A DNA stretch of 64,000 nt from Merluccius polli. Taxonomy: Eukaryota; Chordata; Actinopteri; Gadiformes; Merlucciidae. The notes below the pieces were generated by a model. That model was not told the origin of the DNA. It saw nothing but the letters and a program-made list of their open reading frames with translations, and made no database searches. Each line of letters starts with the position of its first letter. Position 1 is the first letter of the stretch. The position numbers and the translations under genes are program-made. Positions 1-10,616 of this stretch are shown one piece after another. The stretch is from positions 20,394-84,393 of the forward strand of contig JAOPHQ010000646.1 of NCBI GenBank assembly GCA_030340625.1. Reading direction: 5' to 3'.

Positions 1-3000
1 AGAGAAAAAAAAATCGAAAAAAAAGTGATAAAAAGATGGAGCAAATAAAATATTGAAAAAAGTGCTACAAAAAGAAATCGAAAAAAGAGGTTAAAAAAAA
101 TCGAAAAAATAGTGATAGAAAAAAGATGGAGAGAATAAAAAATCGAAAAAAAGGGGGCAAAAGAAATTTGGAAAAAAGAGTGATAGAAAAAAAGATGGAG
201 AGAATAAAAAATTGAAAAAAGTGATAGAAAACAAAATCGAAAAAAAGACGGAGAAAAAAAAGATGGAGAGAATAAAAAATTGAAAAAAAGGGGGCAAAAA
301 TTAAAAAAAAAAAGAGTGATAGAAAAAAAATGGAGAGAATAAAAGATCGAAAAAAAGACTGATAGAAAAAAGATGGAGAGAATAAAAAATCAAAAAAGAG
401 TGATAGAAAAAAAATCGAAAAAAGATGGAAAGAAAAAAAGTGATAGCAAAAAAAAATTCGAAAAAAGTGGGTTAAAAAAACTCGAAAGAGTGGTAGAAAA
501 AAAAGATGGAGAGAATAAAAAATCGAAAAAAAGGGGGCAAAAGAAATTTGGAAAAAAGAGTGATAGAAAAAAAGATGGAGAGAATAAAAAATTGAAAAAA
601 GTGATAGAAAACAAAATCGAAAAAAAGACGGAGAAAAAAAAAGATGGAGAGAATAAAACATCGAAAATAAGAGTGATAGAAAAAAGATGGAGAGAATAAA
701 AAATCAAAAAAGAGTGATAGAAAAAAAATCGAAAAAAGATGGAAAGAAAAAAAGTGATAGCAAAAAAAAATTCGAAAAAAGTGGGTTAAAAAAACTCGAA
801 AAAGAGTGGTAGAAAAAAAAGATGGAGAGAATAAAAAATCGAAAAAAAGGGGGCAAAAGAAATTTGGAAAAAAGAGTGATAGAAAAAAAGATGGAGAGAA
901 TAAAAAATTGAAAAAAGTGATAGAAAACAAAATCGAAAAAAAGACGGAGAAAAAAAAATATGGAGAGAATAAAACATCGAAAAAAAGGGGGCAAAAGAAA
1001 TTTGGAAAAAAGAGTGATAGAAAAAAAGATGGAGAGAATAAAAAATTGAAAAAAGTGATAGAAAACAAAATCGAAAAAAAGACGGAGAAAAAAATAAAAA
1101 ATCGAAAAAAGGGGGCAAAAGAAATTTGGAAAAAAGAGTGATAGAAAAAAAGATGGAGAGAATAAAAAATTGAAAAAAGTGATAGAAAAAAAAATCGAAA
1201 AAAAGACGGAGAAAAAAAAGATGGAGAGAATAAAACATCGAAAATAAGAGTGATAGAAAAAAAGATGGAGAGAATAAAAAATCGAAAAAAAGGGGGCAAA
1301 AGAAATTTGGAAAAAAGAGTGATAGAAAAAAAGATGGAGAGAATAAAAAATTGAAAAAAGTGATAGAAAAAAAAATCGAAAAAAAGACGGAGAAAAAAAA
1401 GATGGAGAGAATAAAACATCGAAAATAAGAGTGATAGAAAAAAAAGATGGAAAGAAAAAAAGTGATAGCAAAAAAAAATTCGAAAAAAGTGGGTTAAAAA
1501 AACTCGAAAAAGAGTGGTAGAAAAAAAAGATGGAGAGAAAAAAAAATCGAAAGAAGAGTGATAAAAAGATGGAGCAAATAAAATATTGAAAAAAGTGCTA
1601 CAAAAAGAAATCGAAAAAAGAGGGTAAAAAAATCGAAAAAACAGTGATAGAAAAAAGATGGAGAGAATAAAAAATCGAAAAAGGGGGCAAAAGAAATTTG
1701 GAAAAAAGAGTAATAGAAAAAAAGATGGAGAATAAAAAATTGAAAAAAGTGATAGAAAAAAAAATCGAAAAAAAGACGGAGAAAAAAAAAGATGGAGAGA
1801 ATAAAACATCGAAAATAAGAGTGATAGAAAAAAGATGGAGAGAATAAAAAATCGAAAAAAAGGGGGCAAAAGAAATTTGGAAAAAAGAGTGATAGAAAAA
1901 AAGATGGAGAGAATAAAAAATTGAAAAAAGTGATAGAAAAAAAAGATGGAGAATAAAAAATCGAAAAAAAGGGGGCAAAAATTTTTAAAAAAAAGAGTGA
2001 TAGAAAAAAAATGGAGAGAATAAAAGATCGAAAAAAAGACTGATAGAAAAAAGATGGAGAGAATAAAAAATCAAAAAAGAGTGATAGAAAAAAACTCGAA
2101 AAAAGATGGAAAGAAAAAAAGTGATAGCAAAAACAAATTCGAAAAAAGTGGGTTAAAAAAACTCGAAAAAGAGTGGTAGAAAAAAAAGATGGAGAGAAAA
2201 AAAAATCGAAAAAAGTGATAAAAAGATGGAGCAAATAAAATATTGAAAAAAGTGCTACAAAAAGAAATCGAAAAAAGAGGGTAAAAAAAATCGAAAAAAC
2301 AGTGATAGAAAAAAGATGGAGAGAATAAAAAATCGAAAAAAAGGGAGCAAAAGAAATTTGGAAAAAAGAGTGATAGAAAAAAAGATGGAGAATAAAAAAT
2401 TGAAAAAAGTGATATAAAAAAAAGATGGAGAATAAAAAATCGAAAAAAAGGGGGCAAAAATTTTAAAAAAAAAGAGTGATAGAAAAAAAATGGAGAGAAT
2501 AAAAGATCGAAAAAAAGACTGATAGAAAAAAGATGGAGAGAATAAAAAATCAAAAAAGAGTGATAGAAAAAAACTCGAAAAAAGATGGAAAGAAAAAAAG
2601 TGATAGCAAAAACAAATTCGAAAAAAGTGGGTTAAAAAAACTCGAAAAAGAGTGGTAGAAAAAAAAGATGGAGAGAAAAAAAAATCGAAAAAAGTGATAA
2701 AAAGATGGAGCAAATAAAATATTGAAAAAAGTGCTACAAAAAGAAATCGAAAAAAGAGGGTAAAAAAAATCGAAAAAACAGTGATAGAAAAAAGATGGAG
2801 AGAATAAAAAATCGAAAAAAAGGGAGCAAAAGAAATTTGGAAAAAAGAGTGATAGAAAAAAAGATGGAGAATAAAAAATTGAAAAAAGTGATATAAAAAA
2901 AAGATGGAGAATAAAAAATCGAAAAAAAGGGGGCAAAAATTTAAAAAAAAAAGAGTGATAGAAAAAAAATGGAGAGAATAAAAGATCGAAAAAAAGACTG

Positions 3001-3679
3001 ATAGAAAAAAGATGGAGAGAATAAAAAATCAAAAAAGAGTGATAGAAAAAAACTCGAAAAAAGATGGAAAGAAAAAAAGTGATAGCAAAAACAAATTCGA
3101 AAAAAGTGGGTTAAAAAAACTCGAAAAAGAGTGGTAGAAAAAAAAGATGGAGAGAAAAAAAAATCGAAAGAAAAGTGATAAAAAGATGGAGCAAATAAAA
3201 TATTGAAAAAAGTGATAGAAAAAAAAATCGAAAAAAAGACGGAGAAAAAAAAGATGGAGAGAATAAAACATCGAAAATAAGAGTGATAGAAAAAAAAGAT
3301 GGAAAGAAAAAAAGTGATAGCAAAAAAAAATTCGAAAAAAGTGGGTTAAAAAAACTCGAAAAAGAGTGGTAGAAAAAAAAGATGGAGAGAAAAAAACATC
3401 GAAAATAAGAGTGATAGAAAAAAGATGGAGAGAATAAAAAATCGAAAAAAGGGGGCAAAAGAAATTTGGAAAAAAGAGTGATAGAAAAAAAGATGGAGAG
3501 AATAAAAAATCAAAAAAGAGTGATAGAAAAAAACTCGAAAAAAGATGGAAAGAAAAAAAGTGATAGCAAAAACAAATTCGAAAAAAGTGGGTTAAAAAAA
3601 CTCGAAAGAGTGGTAGAAAAAAAAGATGGAGAGAATAAAAAATCGAAAAAAAGGGGGCAAAAGAAATTTGGAAAAAAAA
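1..3679 (+). repeat. Block A of HOR-1 (purine-rich satellite, 5'-truncated by window)
   Basis: This block is a tandem array of purine-rich submotifs that mostly open with gatggagagaat. The commonest are a 69-bp form carrying gggggcaaaagaaatttgg, a 68-bp form carrying gacggagaaaa, and a 43-bp form carrying acatcgaaaataagag; together they make a composite of about 180 bp. By hand count 59 of 69 bases of the first form are purines. Landmarks match 15924-19602 at a constant offset of 15923. Position 1 falls inside the block, so its beginning is missing. It contains the 479-bp duplication listed separately. Open frames of up to 465 codons on the minus strand are stop-poor pyrimidine sequence and are not genes. 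Confidence 0.93.
2041..3170 (+). repeat. 479-bp tandem duplication inside block A of HOR-1
   Basis: The same landmark string (tgatagaaaaaagatgg followed by the atcaaaaaagag and actcgaaaa submotifs) recurs at 2041, 2520 and 2999, a spacing of exactly 479 bp. The first two copies are complete; the third breaks off near 3170, where the sequence changes to cgaaagaaaagtgata. The same duplication is present in HOR-3 (17964-19093) and not in the other A blocks, so it marks those two copies as close relatives. Confidence 0.85.
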
Positions 3680-5077
3680 GGATTTTTTGACATACCCGGA
3701 CCTGTTGTTCCTTCATTTTTTCTCTTTCTTTTTTGGCGAGTTTTTGACCTCTCCAGGTCTCTTTTTCCTTCATTTTTTGTTCCTGCCATCTTTTTGGCCC
3801 TCTTTCTTCTCGATTTTGTCATTCTCTCCATCTTTTTTTTTTTTTTTTTTTCAGGATTTTTTGACATACCCGGACCTGTTGTTCCTTCATTTTTTCTCTT
3901 TCTTTTTTGGCGAGTTTTTTACCTCTCCAGGTCTATTTTTCCTTCATTTTTTGTTCCTGCCATCTTTTTGGCCCTCTTTCTTCTCGATTTTGTCATTCTC
4001 TCCATCTTTTTTTTTTTTTTTTTTTCAGGATTTTTTGACATACCCGGACCTGTTGTTCCTTCATTTTTTGTCTTTCTTTTTTGGCGAGTTTTTTTACCTC
4101 TCCAGGTCTCTTTTTCCTTCATTTTTTGTTCCTGCCATCTTTTTGGCCCTCTTTCTTCTCGATTTTGTCATTCTCTCCATCTTTTTTTTTTTTTTTTTTT
4201 TCAGGATTTTTTGACATACCCGGACCTGTTGTTCCTTCATTTTTTGTCTTTCTTTTTTGGCGAGTTTTAGACCTCTCCAGGTCTCTTTTTCCTTCATTTT
4301 TTGTTCCTGCCATCTTTTTGGCCCTCTTTCTTCTCGATTTTGTCATTCTCTCCATCTTTTTTTTTTTTTTTTTTTCAGGATTTTTTGACATACCCGGACC
4401 TGTTGTTCCTTCATTTTTTCTCTTTCTTTTTTGGCGAGTTTTTGACCTCTCCAGGTCTCTTTTTCCTTCATTTTTTGTTCCTGCCATCTTTTTGGCCCTC
4501 TTTCTTCTCGATTTTGTCATTCTCTCCATCTTTTTTTTTTTTTTTTTTTCAGGATTTTTTGACATACCCGGACCTGTTGTTCCTTCATTTTTTCTCTTTC
4601 TTTTTTGGCGAGTTTTTTACCTCTCCAGGTCTATTTTTCCTTCATTTTTTGTTCCTGCCATCTTTTTGGCCCTCTTTCTTCTCGATTTTGTCATTCTCTC
4701 CATCTTTTTTTTTTTTTTTTTTTTCAGGATTTTTTGACATACCCGGACCTGTTGTTCCTTCATTTTTTGTCTTTCTTTTTTGGCGAGTTTTTTTACCTCT
4801 CCAGGTCTCTTTTTCCTTCATTTTTTGTTCCTGCCATCTTTTTGGCCCTCTTTCTTCTCGATTTTGTCATTCTCTCCATCTTTTTTTTTTTTTTTTTTTT
4901 CAGGATTTTTTGACATACCCGGACCTGTTGTTCCTTCATTTTTTGTCTTTCTTTTTTGGCGAGTTTTAGACCTCTCCAGGTCTCTTTTTCCTTCATTTTT
5001 TGTTCCTGCCATCTTTTTGGCCCTCTTTCTTCTCGATTTTGTCATTCTCTCCATCTTTTTTTTTTTTTTTTTTTTCA
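3680..5077 (-). repeat. Duplicated four-unit cassette (x-y-z-w) in block B
   Basis: Units 1-4 (3680-4377, 698 bp) and units 5-8 (4378-5077, 700 bp) carry the same order of variants x-y-z-w. The block is therefore longer than in every other HOR by exactly four units, and the offset to HOR-3 drops from 15923 before this point to 15223 after it. Unequal exchange in register of four units explains this. Confidence 0.88.
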
Positions 5078-5195
5078 GGATTTTTTGACATACCCGGACC
5101 TGTTGTTCCTTCATTTTTTCTCTTTCTTTTTTGGCGAGTTTTTTACCTCTCCAGGTCTATTTTTCCTTCATTTTTTGTTCCTGCCATCTTTTTGG
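3680..5195 (-). repeat. Block B of HOR-1: 175-bp units, 8 full plus 1 partial
   Basis: Units start at 3680, 3854, 4028, 4204, 4378, 4552, 4727, 4903 and 5078, so they are 174-176 bp, and the last is cut at 118 bp. Each unit runs from ggattttttgacatacccgg through ggcgag, the dyad cctctccagg and tcctgccatctttttgg to a poly(T) tract of about 18-20 T closed by cag. Four variants can be told apart: x (gagtttttgacc), y (gagttttttacc with ggtctattttt), z (seven T before acc, and gtctttc), and w (gagttttagacc). The order here is x-y-z-w-x-y-z-w-y; all other copies have x-y-z-w-y. The minus strand reads in the same sense as blocks A and B'. Confidence 0.95.
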
Positions 5196-6296
5196 CACAC
5201 CAATAGGCACCTTACACGTACCCCAGCAAAGAACACCCATAGGCGGCTTACACTTGCCCCAGCAAAGCACACCCATATGCGGCTTACACGTACCCCAGCA
5301 AAGCACACCCATAGGCGGCTTACACTTGCCCCAGCAAAGCACACCCAGTTTCCCCATTTTGAAATTAGGTTGCGATTGTGCCTATTTTCCGTTTTCTCGG
5401 TTTTGAATTAGGTTGCGCTTGTGCCTATTTTCCGTTTTCTCGGTTTAGAATTAGGTTGTGCTTGTGCCTATTTCCCGTTTTCACACAACCACACAACCTA
5501 AACTTACCCCAGCAAAGCACACCCATAGGCGGCTTTCACTTACCCCAGCAAAGCACACCCATTGGCCGCCTACACTTACCCCAGCAAAGCACACCAATAG
5601 GCACCTTACACGTACCCCAGCAAAGCACACCCATAGGCGGCTTACACTTGCCCCAGCAAAGCACACCCAGTTTCCCCATTTTGAAATTAGGTTGCGATTG
5701 TGCCTATTTTCCGTTTTTCTCGGTTTTGAATTAGGTTGCGATTGTGCCTATTTTCCGTTTTCTCGGTTTTGAATTAGGTTGGGCTTGTGCCTATTTTCCA
5801 TTTTCTGGGTTTGGAATTAGGTTGTGCTTGTGCCTAATTCCCGTTTTCAAACAATTACACAACCTACACTTACCCCAGCAAAGCACACCCATAGGCGGCT
5901 TTCACTTACCCCAGCAAAGCACACCCATTGGCCGCCTACACTTACCCCAGCAAAGCACACCAATAGGCACCTTACACGTACCCCAGCAAAGCACACCCAT
6001 AGGCGGCTTACACTTGCCCCAGCAAAGCACACCCAGTTTCCCCATTTTGAAATTAGGTTGCGATTGTGCCTATTTTCCGTTTTCTCGGTTTTGAATTAGG
6101 TTGCGCTTGTGCCTATTTTCCGTTTTCTCGGTTTAGAATTAGATTGTGCTTCTGCCTATTTCCCGTTTTCACACAACTACACAACCTAAACTTACCCCAG
6201 CAAAGCACACCCATAGGCGGCTTTCACTTACCCCAGCAAAGCACACCCATTGGCACACCCATTGGCGGCCTACACTTACCCCAGCAAATGGGTGTG
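5196..6296 (+). repeat. Block C of HOR-1, long form (36-bp and 43-bp minisatellites)
   Basis: 36-bp units (for example cacacccataggcggctt plus acacttgccccagcaaag) occur at 5196-5339 (4), 5482-5661 (5), 5848-6027 (5) and 6170-6288 (2, then a 12-bp stub and a 35-bp unit). Between them, after a 21-bp spacer (cacacccagtttccccattt and one t) at 5340, 5662 and 6028, lie 43-bp units beginning gaattaggttg: 5361-5481, 5683-5847 and 6049-6169. The last 43-bp unit of each cluster is cut to 34 bp and fused to a diverged 36-bp unit. The spacers lie 322 and 366 bp apart; the 44-bp difference is one extra 43-bp unit plus a single inserted T. The block starts with cacacc and ends with ggtgtg. The composition is mixed, unlike A and B. 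Confidence 0.94.
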
Positions 6297-7113
6297 TCAA
6301 AAAATCCTGAAAAAAAATGAATAAATAAAGATGGAGAGAATGACAAAATCGAGAAGAAAGAGGGCCAAAAAGATGGCAGGAACAAAAAATGAAGGAAAAA
6401 GAGACCTGGAGAGGTCAAAAACTCGCCAGAAAAGAAAGACAAAAAATGAAGGAACAACAGGTCCGGGTATGTCAAAAAATCCTGAAAAAAAAAAAAAAAA
6501 AAAAAGATGGAGAGAATGACAAAATCGAGAAGAAAGAGGGCCAAAAAGATGGCAGGAACAAAAAATGAAGGAAAAAGAGACCTGGAGATGTCAAAAACTC
6601 GCCAAAAAAGAAAGACAAAAAATGAAGGAACAACAGGTCCGGGTATGTCAAAAAATCCTGATGGCAGGAACAAAAAGATGGCAGGAACAAAAAATGAAGG
6701 AAAATGAGACCTGGAGAGGTAAAAAACTCGCCAAAAAAGAAAGAGAAAAAATGAAGGAACAACAGGTCCGGGTATGTCAAAAAATCCTGAAAAAAAAAAA
6801 AAAAAAAAAGATGGAGAGAATGACAAAATCGAGAAGAAAGAGGGCCAAAAAGATGGCAGGAACAAAAAATGAAGGAAAAAGAGACCTGGAGAGGTCAAAA
6901 ACTCGCCAAAAAAGAAAGAGAAAAAATGAAGGAACAACAGGTCCGGGTATGTCAAAAAATCCTGAAAAAAAAAAAAAAAAAAGATGGAGAGAATGACAAA
7001 ATCGAGAAGAAAGAGGGCCAAAAAGATGGCAGGAACAAAAAATGAAGGAAAAAGAGACCTGAAGAGGTCAAAAACTCGCCTAAAAAGAAAGAGAAAAAAT
7101 GAAGGAACAACAG
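6297..7113 (+). repeat. Block B' of HOR-1, long form (inverted 175-bp units)
   Basis: Five units are reverse complements of the B unit: 6297-6471, 6472-6647, 6648-6776, 6777-6951 and 6952-7113. Unit 1' has its poly(A) tract broken by tgaataaataaag and carries gccagaaaag. Unit 3' is only 129 bp, having lost its poly(A) and the following segment and gained a second gatggcaggaac. Unit 5' ends at acaacag, where block A resumes. The block forms an inverted repeat with 3680-5195 around the C loop. Confidence 0.94.
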
Positions 7114-10100
7114 AAAAAAGGGGGCAAAATTGTTTTTTAAAAAGTGATAGAAAAAAATGGAGAGAATAAAAGATCGAAAAAAAGACTGATAGAAAAAAGA
7201 TGGAGAGAATAAAAAATCAAAAAAGAGTGATAGAAAAAAAAATCGAAAAAAGATGGAAAGAAAAAAAGTGATAGCAAAAAAAAATTCGAAAAAAGTGGGT
7301 TAAAAAAACTCGAAAAAGAGTGGTAGAAAAAAAAGATGGAGAAAAAAAAATCGAAAAAAAGTGATAAAAAGATGGAGCAAATAAAATATTGAAAAAAGTG
7401 CTACAAAAAGAAATCGAAAAAAGAGGGTAAAAAAATCGAAAAAACAGTGATAGAAAAAGATGGAGAGAATAAAAAATCGAAAAAAAGGGAGCAAAAGAAA
7501 TTTGGAAAAAAGATTGATAGAAAAAAAGATGGAGAGAATAAAAAATTGAAAAGAGTGATAGAAAAAAAATCGAAAAAAAGACGGAGAAAAAAAAAGATGG
7601 AGAGAATAAAACATCGAAAATAAGAGTGATAGAAAAAAGATGGAGAGAATAAAAAGTGATAGCAAAAAAAAATTCGAAAAAAGTGGGTTAAAAAAACTCG
7701 AAAAAGAGTGGTAGAAAAAAAAGATGGAGAGAATAAAACATCGAAAATAAGAGTGATAGAAGAAAGATGGAGAGAATAAAAAATTGAAAAAAAGGGGGCA
7801 AAAATTTAAAAAAAAAAGAGTGATAGAAAAAAAATGGAGAGAATAAAAGATCGAAAAAAAGACTGATAGAAAAAAGATGGAGAGAATAAAAAATCGAAAA
7901 AAAGGGGGCAAAAGAAATTTGGAAAAAAGAGTGATAGAAAAAAAGATGGAGAGAATAAAAAATTGAAAAGAGTGATAGAAAAAAAAATCGAAAAAAAGAC
8001 GGAGAAAAAAAAAGATGGAGAGAATAAAACGTCGAAAATAAGAGTGATAGAAAAAAAAGATGGAGAGAATAAAAAATCAAAAAAGAGTGATAGAAAAAAA
8101 ATCGAAAAAAGATGGAAAGAAAAAAAGTGATAGCAAAAAAGAATTCAAAAAAAGTGGGTTAAAAAAACTCGAAAAAGAGTGGTAGAAAAAAAAGATGGAG
8201 AGAAAAAAAAAACCGAAAAAAAAGTGATAAAAAGATGGAGCAAATAAAATATTGAAAAAAGTGCTACAAAAAGAAATCGAAAAAAGAGGTTAAAAAAAAT
8301 CGAAAAAATAGTGATAGAAAAAAGATGGAGAGAATAAAAAATCGAAAAAAAGGGGGCAAAAGAAATTTGGAAAAAAGAGTGATAGAAAAAAAGATGGAGA
8401 GAATAAAAAATTGAAAAAAGTGATAGAAAACAAAATCGAAAAAAAGACGGAGAAAAAAAAAGATGGAGAGAATAAAAAATTGAAAAAAAGGGGGCAAAAA
8501 TTTAAAAAAAAAAGAGTGATAGAAAAAAAATGGAGAGAATAAAAGATCGAAAAAAAGACTGATAGAAAAAAGATGGAGAGAATAAAAAATCAAAAAAGAG
8601 TGATAGAAAAAAAATCGAAAAAAGATGGAAAGAAAAAAAGTGATAGCAAAAAAAAATTCGAAAAAAGTGGGTTAAAAAAACTCGAAAGAGTGGTAGAAAA
8701 AAAAGATGGAGAGAATAAAAAATCGAAAAAAAGGGGGCAAAAGAAATTTGGAAAAAAGAGTGATAGAAAAAAAGATGGAGAGAATAAAAAATTGAAAAAA
8801 GTGATAGAAAACAAAATCGAAAAAAAGACGGAGAAAAAAAAAGATGGAGAGAATAAAACATCGAAAATAAGAGTGATAGAAAAAAGATGGAGAGAATAAA
8901 AAATCGAAAAAAGGGGGCAAAAGAAATTTGGAAAAAAGAGTGATAGAAAAAAAGATGGAGAGAATAAAAAATTGAAAAAAGTGATAGAAAAAAAATCGAA
9001 AAAAAGACGGAGAAAAAAAAAGATGGAGAGAATAAAAATCGAAAAAAAGACTGATAGAAAAAAGATGGAGAGAATAAAAAATCAAAAAAGAGTGATAGAA
9101 AAAAAATCGAAAAAAGATGGAAAGAAAAAAAGTGATAGCAAAAAAAAATTCGAAAAAAGTGGGTTAAAAAAACTCGAAAAAGAGTGGTAGAAAAAAAAGA
9201 TGGAGAGAATAAAAAATCGAAAAAAAGGGGGCAAAAGAAATTTGGAAAAAAGAGTGATAGAAAAAAAGATGGAGAGAATAAAAAATTTAAAAAAGTGATA
9301 GAAAAAAAAATCGAAAAAAAGACGGAGAAAAAAAAAGATGGAGAGAATAAAAATCGAAAAAAAGGGAGCAAAAGAAATTTGGAAAAAAGATTGATAGAAA
9401 AAAAGATGGAGAGAATAAAAAATTGAAAAAAGTGATAGAAAAAAAATCGAAAAAAAGACGGAGAAAAAAATAAAAAATCGAAAAAAGGGGGCAAAAGAAA
9501 TTTGGAAAAAAGAGTGATAGAAAAAAAGATGGAGAGAATAAAAAATTGAAAAAAGTGATAGAAAAAAAAATCGAAAAAAAGACGGAGAAAAAAAAGATGG
9601 AGAGAATAAAACATCGAAAATAAGAGTGATAGAAAAAAAGATGGAGAGAATAAAAAATCGAAAAAAAGGGGGCAAAAGAAATTTGGAAAAAAGAGTGATA
9701 GAAAAAAAGATGGAGAGAATAAAAAATTGAAAAAAGTGATAGAAAAAAAAATCGAAAAAAAGACGGAGAAAAAAAAGATGGAGAGAATAAAACATCGAAA
9801 ATAAGAGTGATAGAAAAAAAAGATGGAAAGAAAAAAAGTGATAGCAAAAAAAAATTCGAAAAAAGTGGGTTAAAAAAACTCGAAAAAGAGTGGTAGAAAA
9901 AAAAGATGGAGAGAAAAAAAAATCGAAAGAAGAGTGATAAAAAGATGGAGCAAATAAAATATTGAAAAAAGTGCTACAAAAAGAAATCGAACAAAGAGGG
10001 TAAAAAAATCGAAAAAACAGTGATAGAAAAAAGATGGAGAGAATAAAAAATCGAAAAAGGGGGCAAAAGAAATTTGGAAAAAAGAGTAATAGAAAAAAAG

Positions 10101-10616
10101 ATGGAGAATAAAAAATTGAAAAAAGTGATAGAAAAAAAAATCGAAAAAAAGACGGAGAAAAAAAAAGATGGAGAGAATAAAACATCGAAAATAAGAGTGA
10201 TAGAAAAAAGATGGAGAGAATAAAAAATCGAAAAAAAGGGGGCAAAAGAAATTTGGAAAAAAGAGTGATAGAAAAAAAGATGGAGAGAATAAAAAATTGA
10301 AAAAAGTGATAGAAAAAAAAGATGGAGAATAAAAAATCGAAAAAAAGGGGGCAAAAATTTTTAAAAAAAAGAGTGATAGAAAAAAAATGGAGAGAATAAA
10401 AGATCGAAAAAAAGACTGATAGAAAAAAGATGGAGAGAATAAAAAATCAAAAAAGAGTGATAGAAAAAAACTCGAAAAAAGATGGAAAGAAAAAAAGTGA
10501 TAGCAAAAACAAATTCGAAAAAAGTGGGTTAAAAAAACTCGAAAGAGTGGTAGAAAAAAAAGATGGAGAGAATAAAAAATCGAAAAAAAGGGGGCAAAAG
10601 AAATTTGGAAAAAAAA
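7114..10616 (+). repeat. Block A of HOR-2 (3503 bp)
   Basis: It opens with the junction sequence aaaaaagggggcaaaattg followed by tttttt. It contains one EcoRI site at 8141-8146, created by agaattc where other copies of this submotif read aaattcg. Its first part matches HOR-3 at +6170 and HOR-4 at +15224. It differs from block A of HOR-4 around 9280-9480, where aatttaaaaaag and a gggagc/agattgatag submotif appear. No gene is supported. Confidence 0.93.

Noticed and set aside
373..699. Plus-strand Lys/Glu/Arg-rich frames that look like charged coiled-coil proteins
   Set aside because: They are direct translations of the purine repeat and are broken by every length change in the satellite; no start context or unique sequence supports them.
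1..3679. G-quadruplex clusters from the ggggg runs in block A
   Set aside because: Only one G-run occurs per 69-bp submotif, far beyond normal loop lengths, so intramolecular quadruplexes are unlikely.
5196..5339. CRISPR-like array (36-bp direct repeats)
   Set aside because: The units are directly adjacent with no unique spacers, the repeats vary from one another, and no cas gene is present.
5361..5447. Telomere-like repeats (ttaggttg in the 43-bp unit)
   Set aside because: ttagg appears once per 43 bp inside a fixed longer unit and not as a short tandem telomeric repeat.
5378..6094. Block C open frames with Pro/Gln/Thr and Cys-containing repeats
   Set aside because: They follow the 36-bp (12 codons) and 43-bp periods. 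A 36-bp unit keeps frame by arithmetic, and the 43-bp units shift it. No selection for a frame is apparent.
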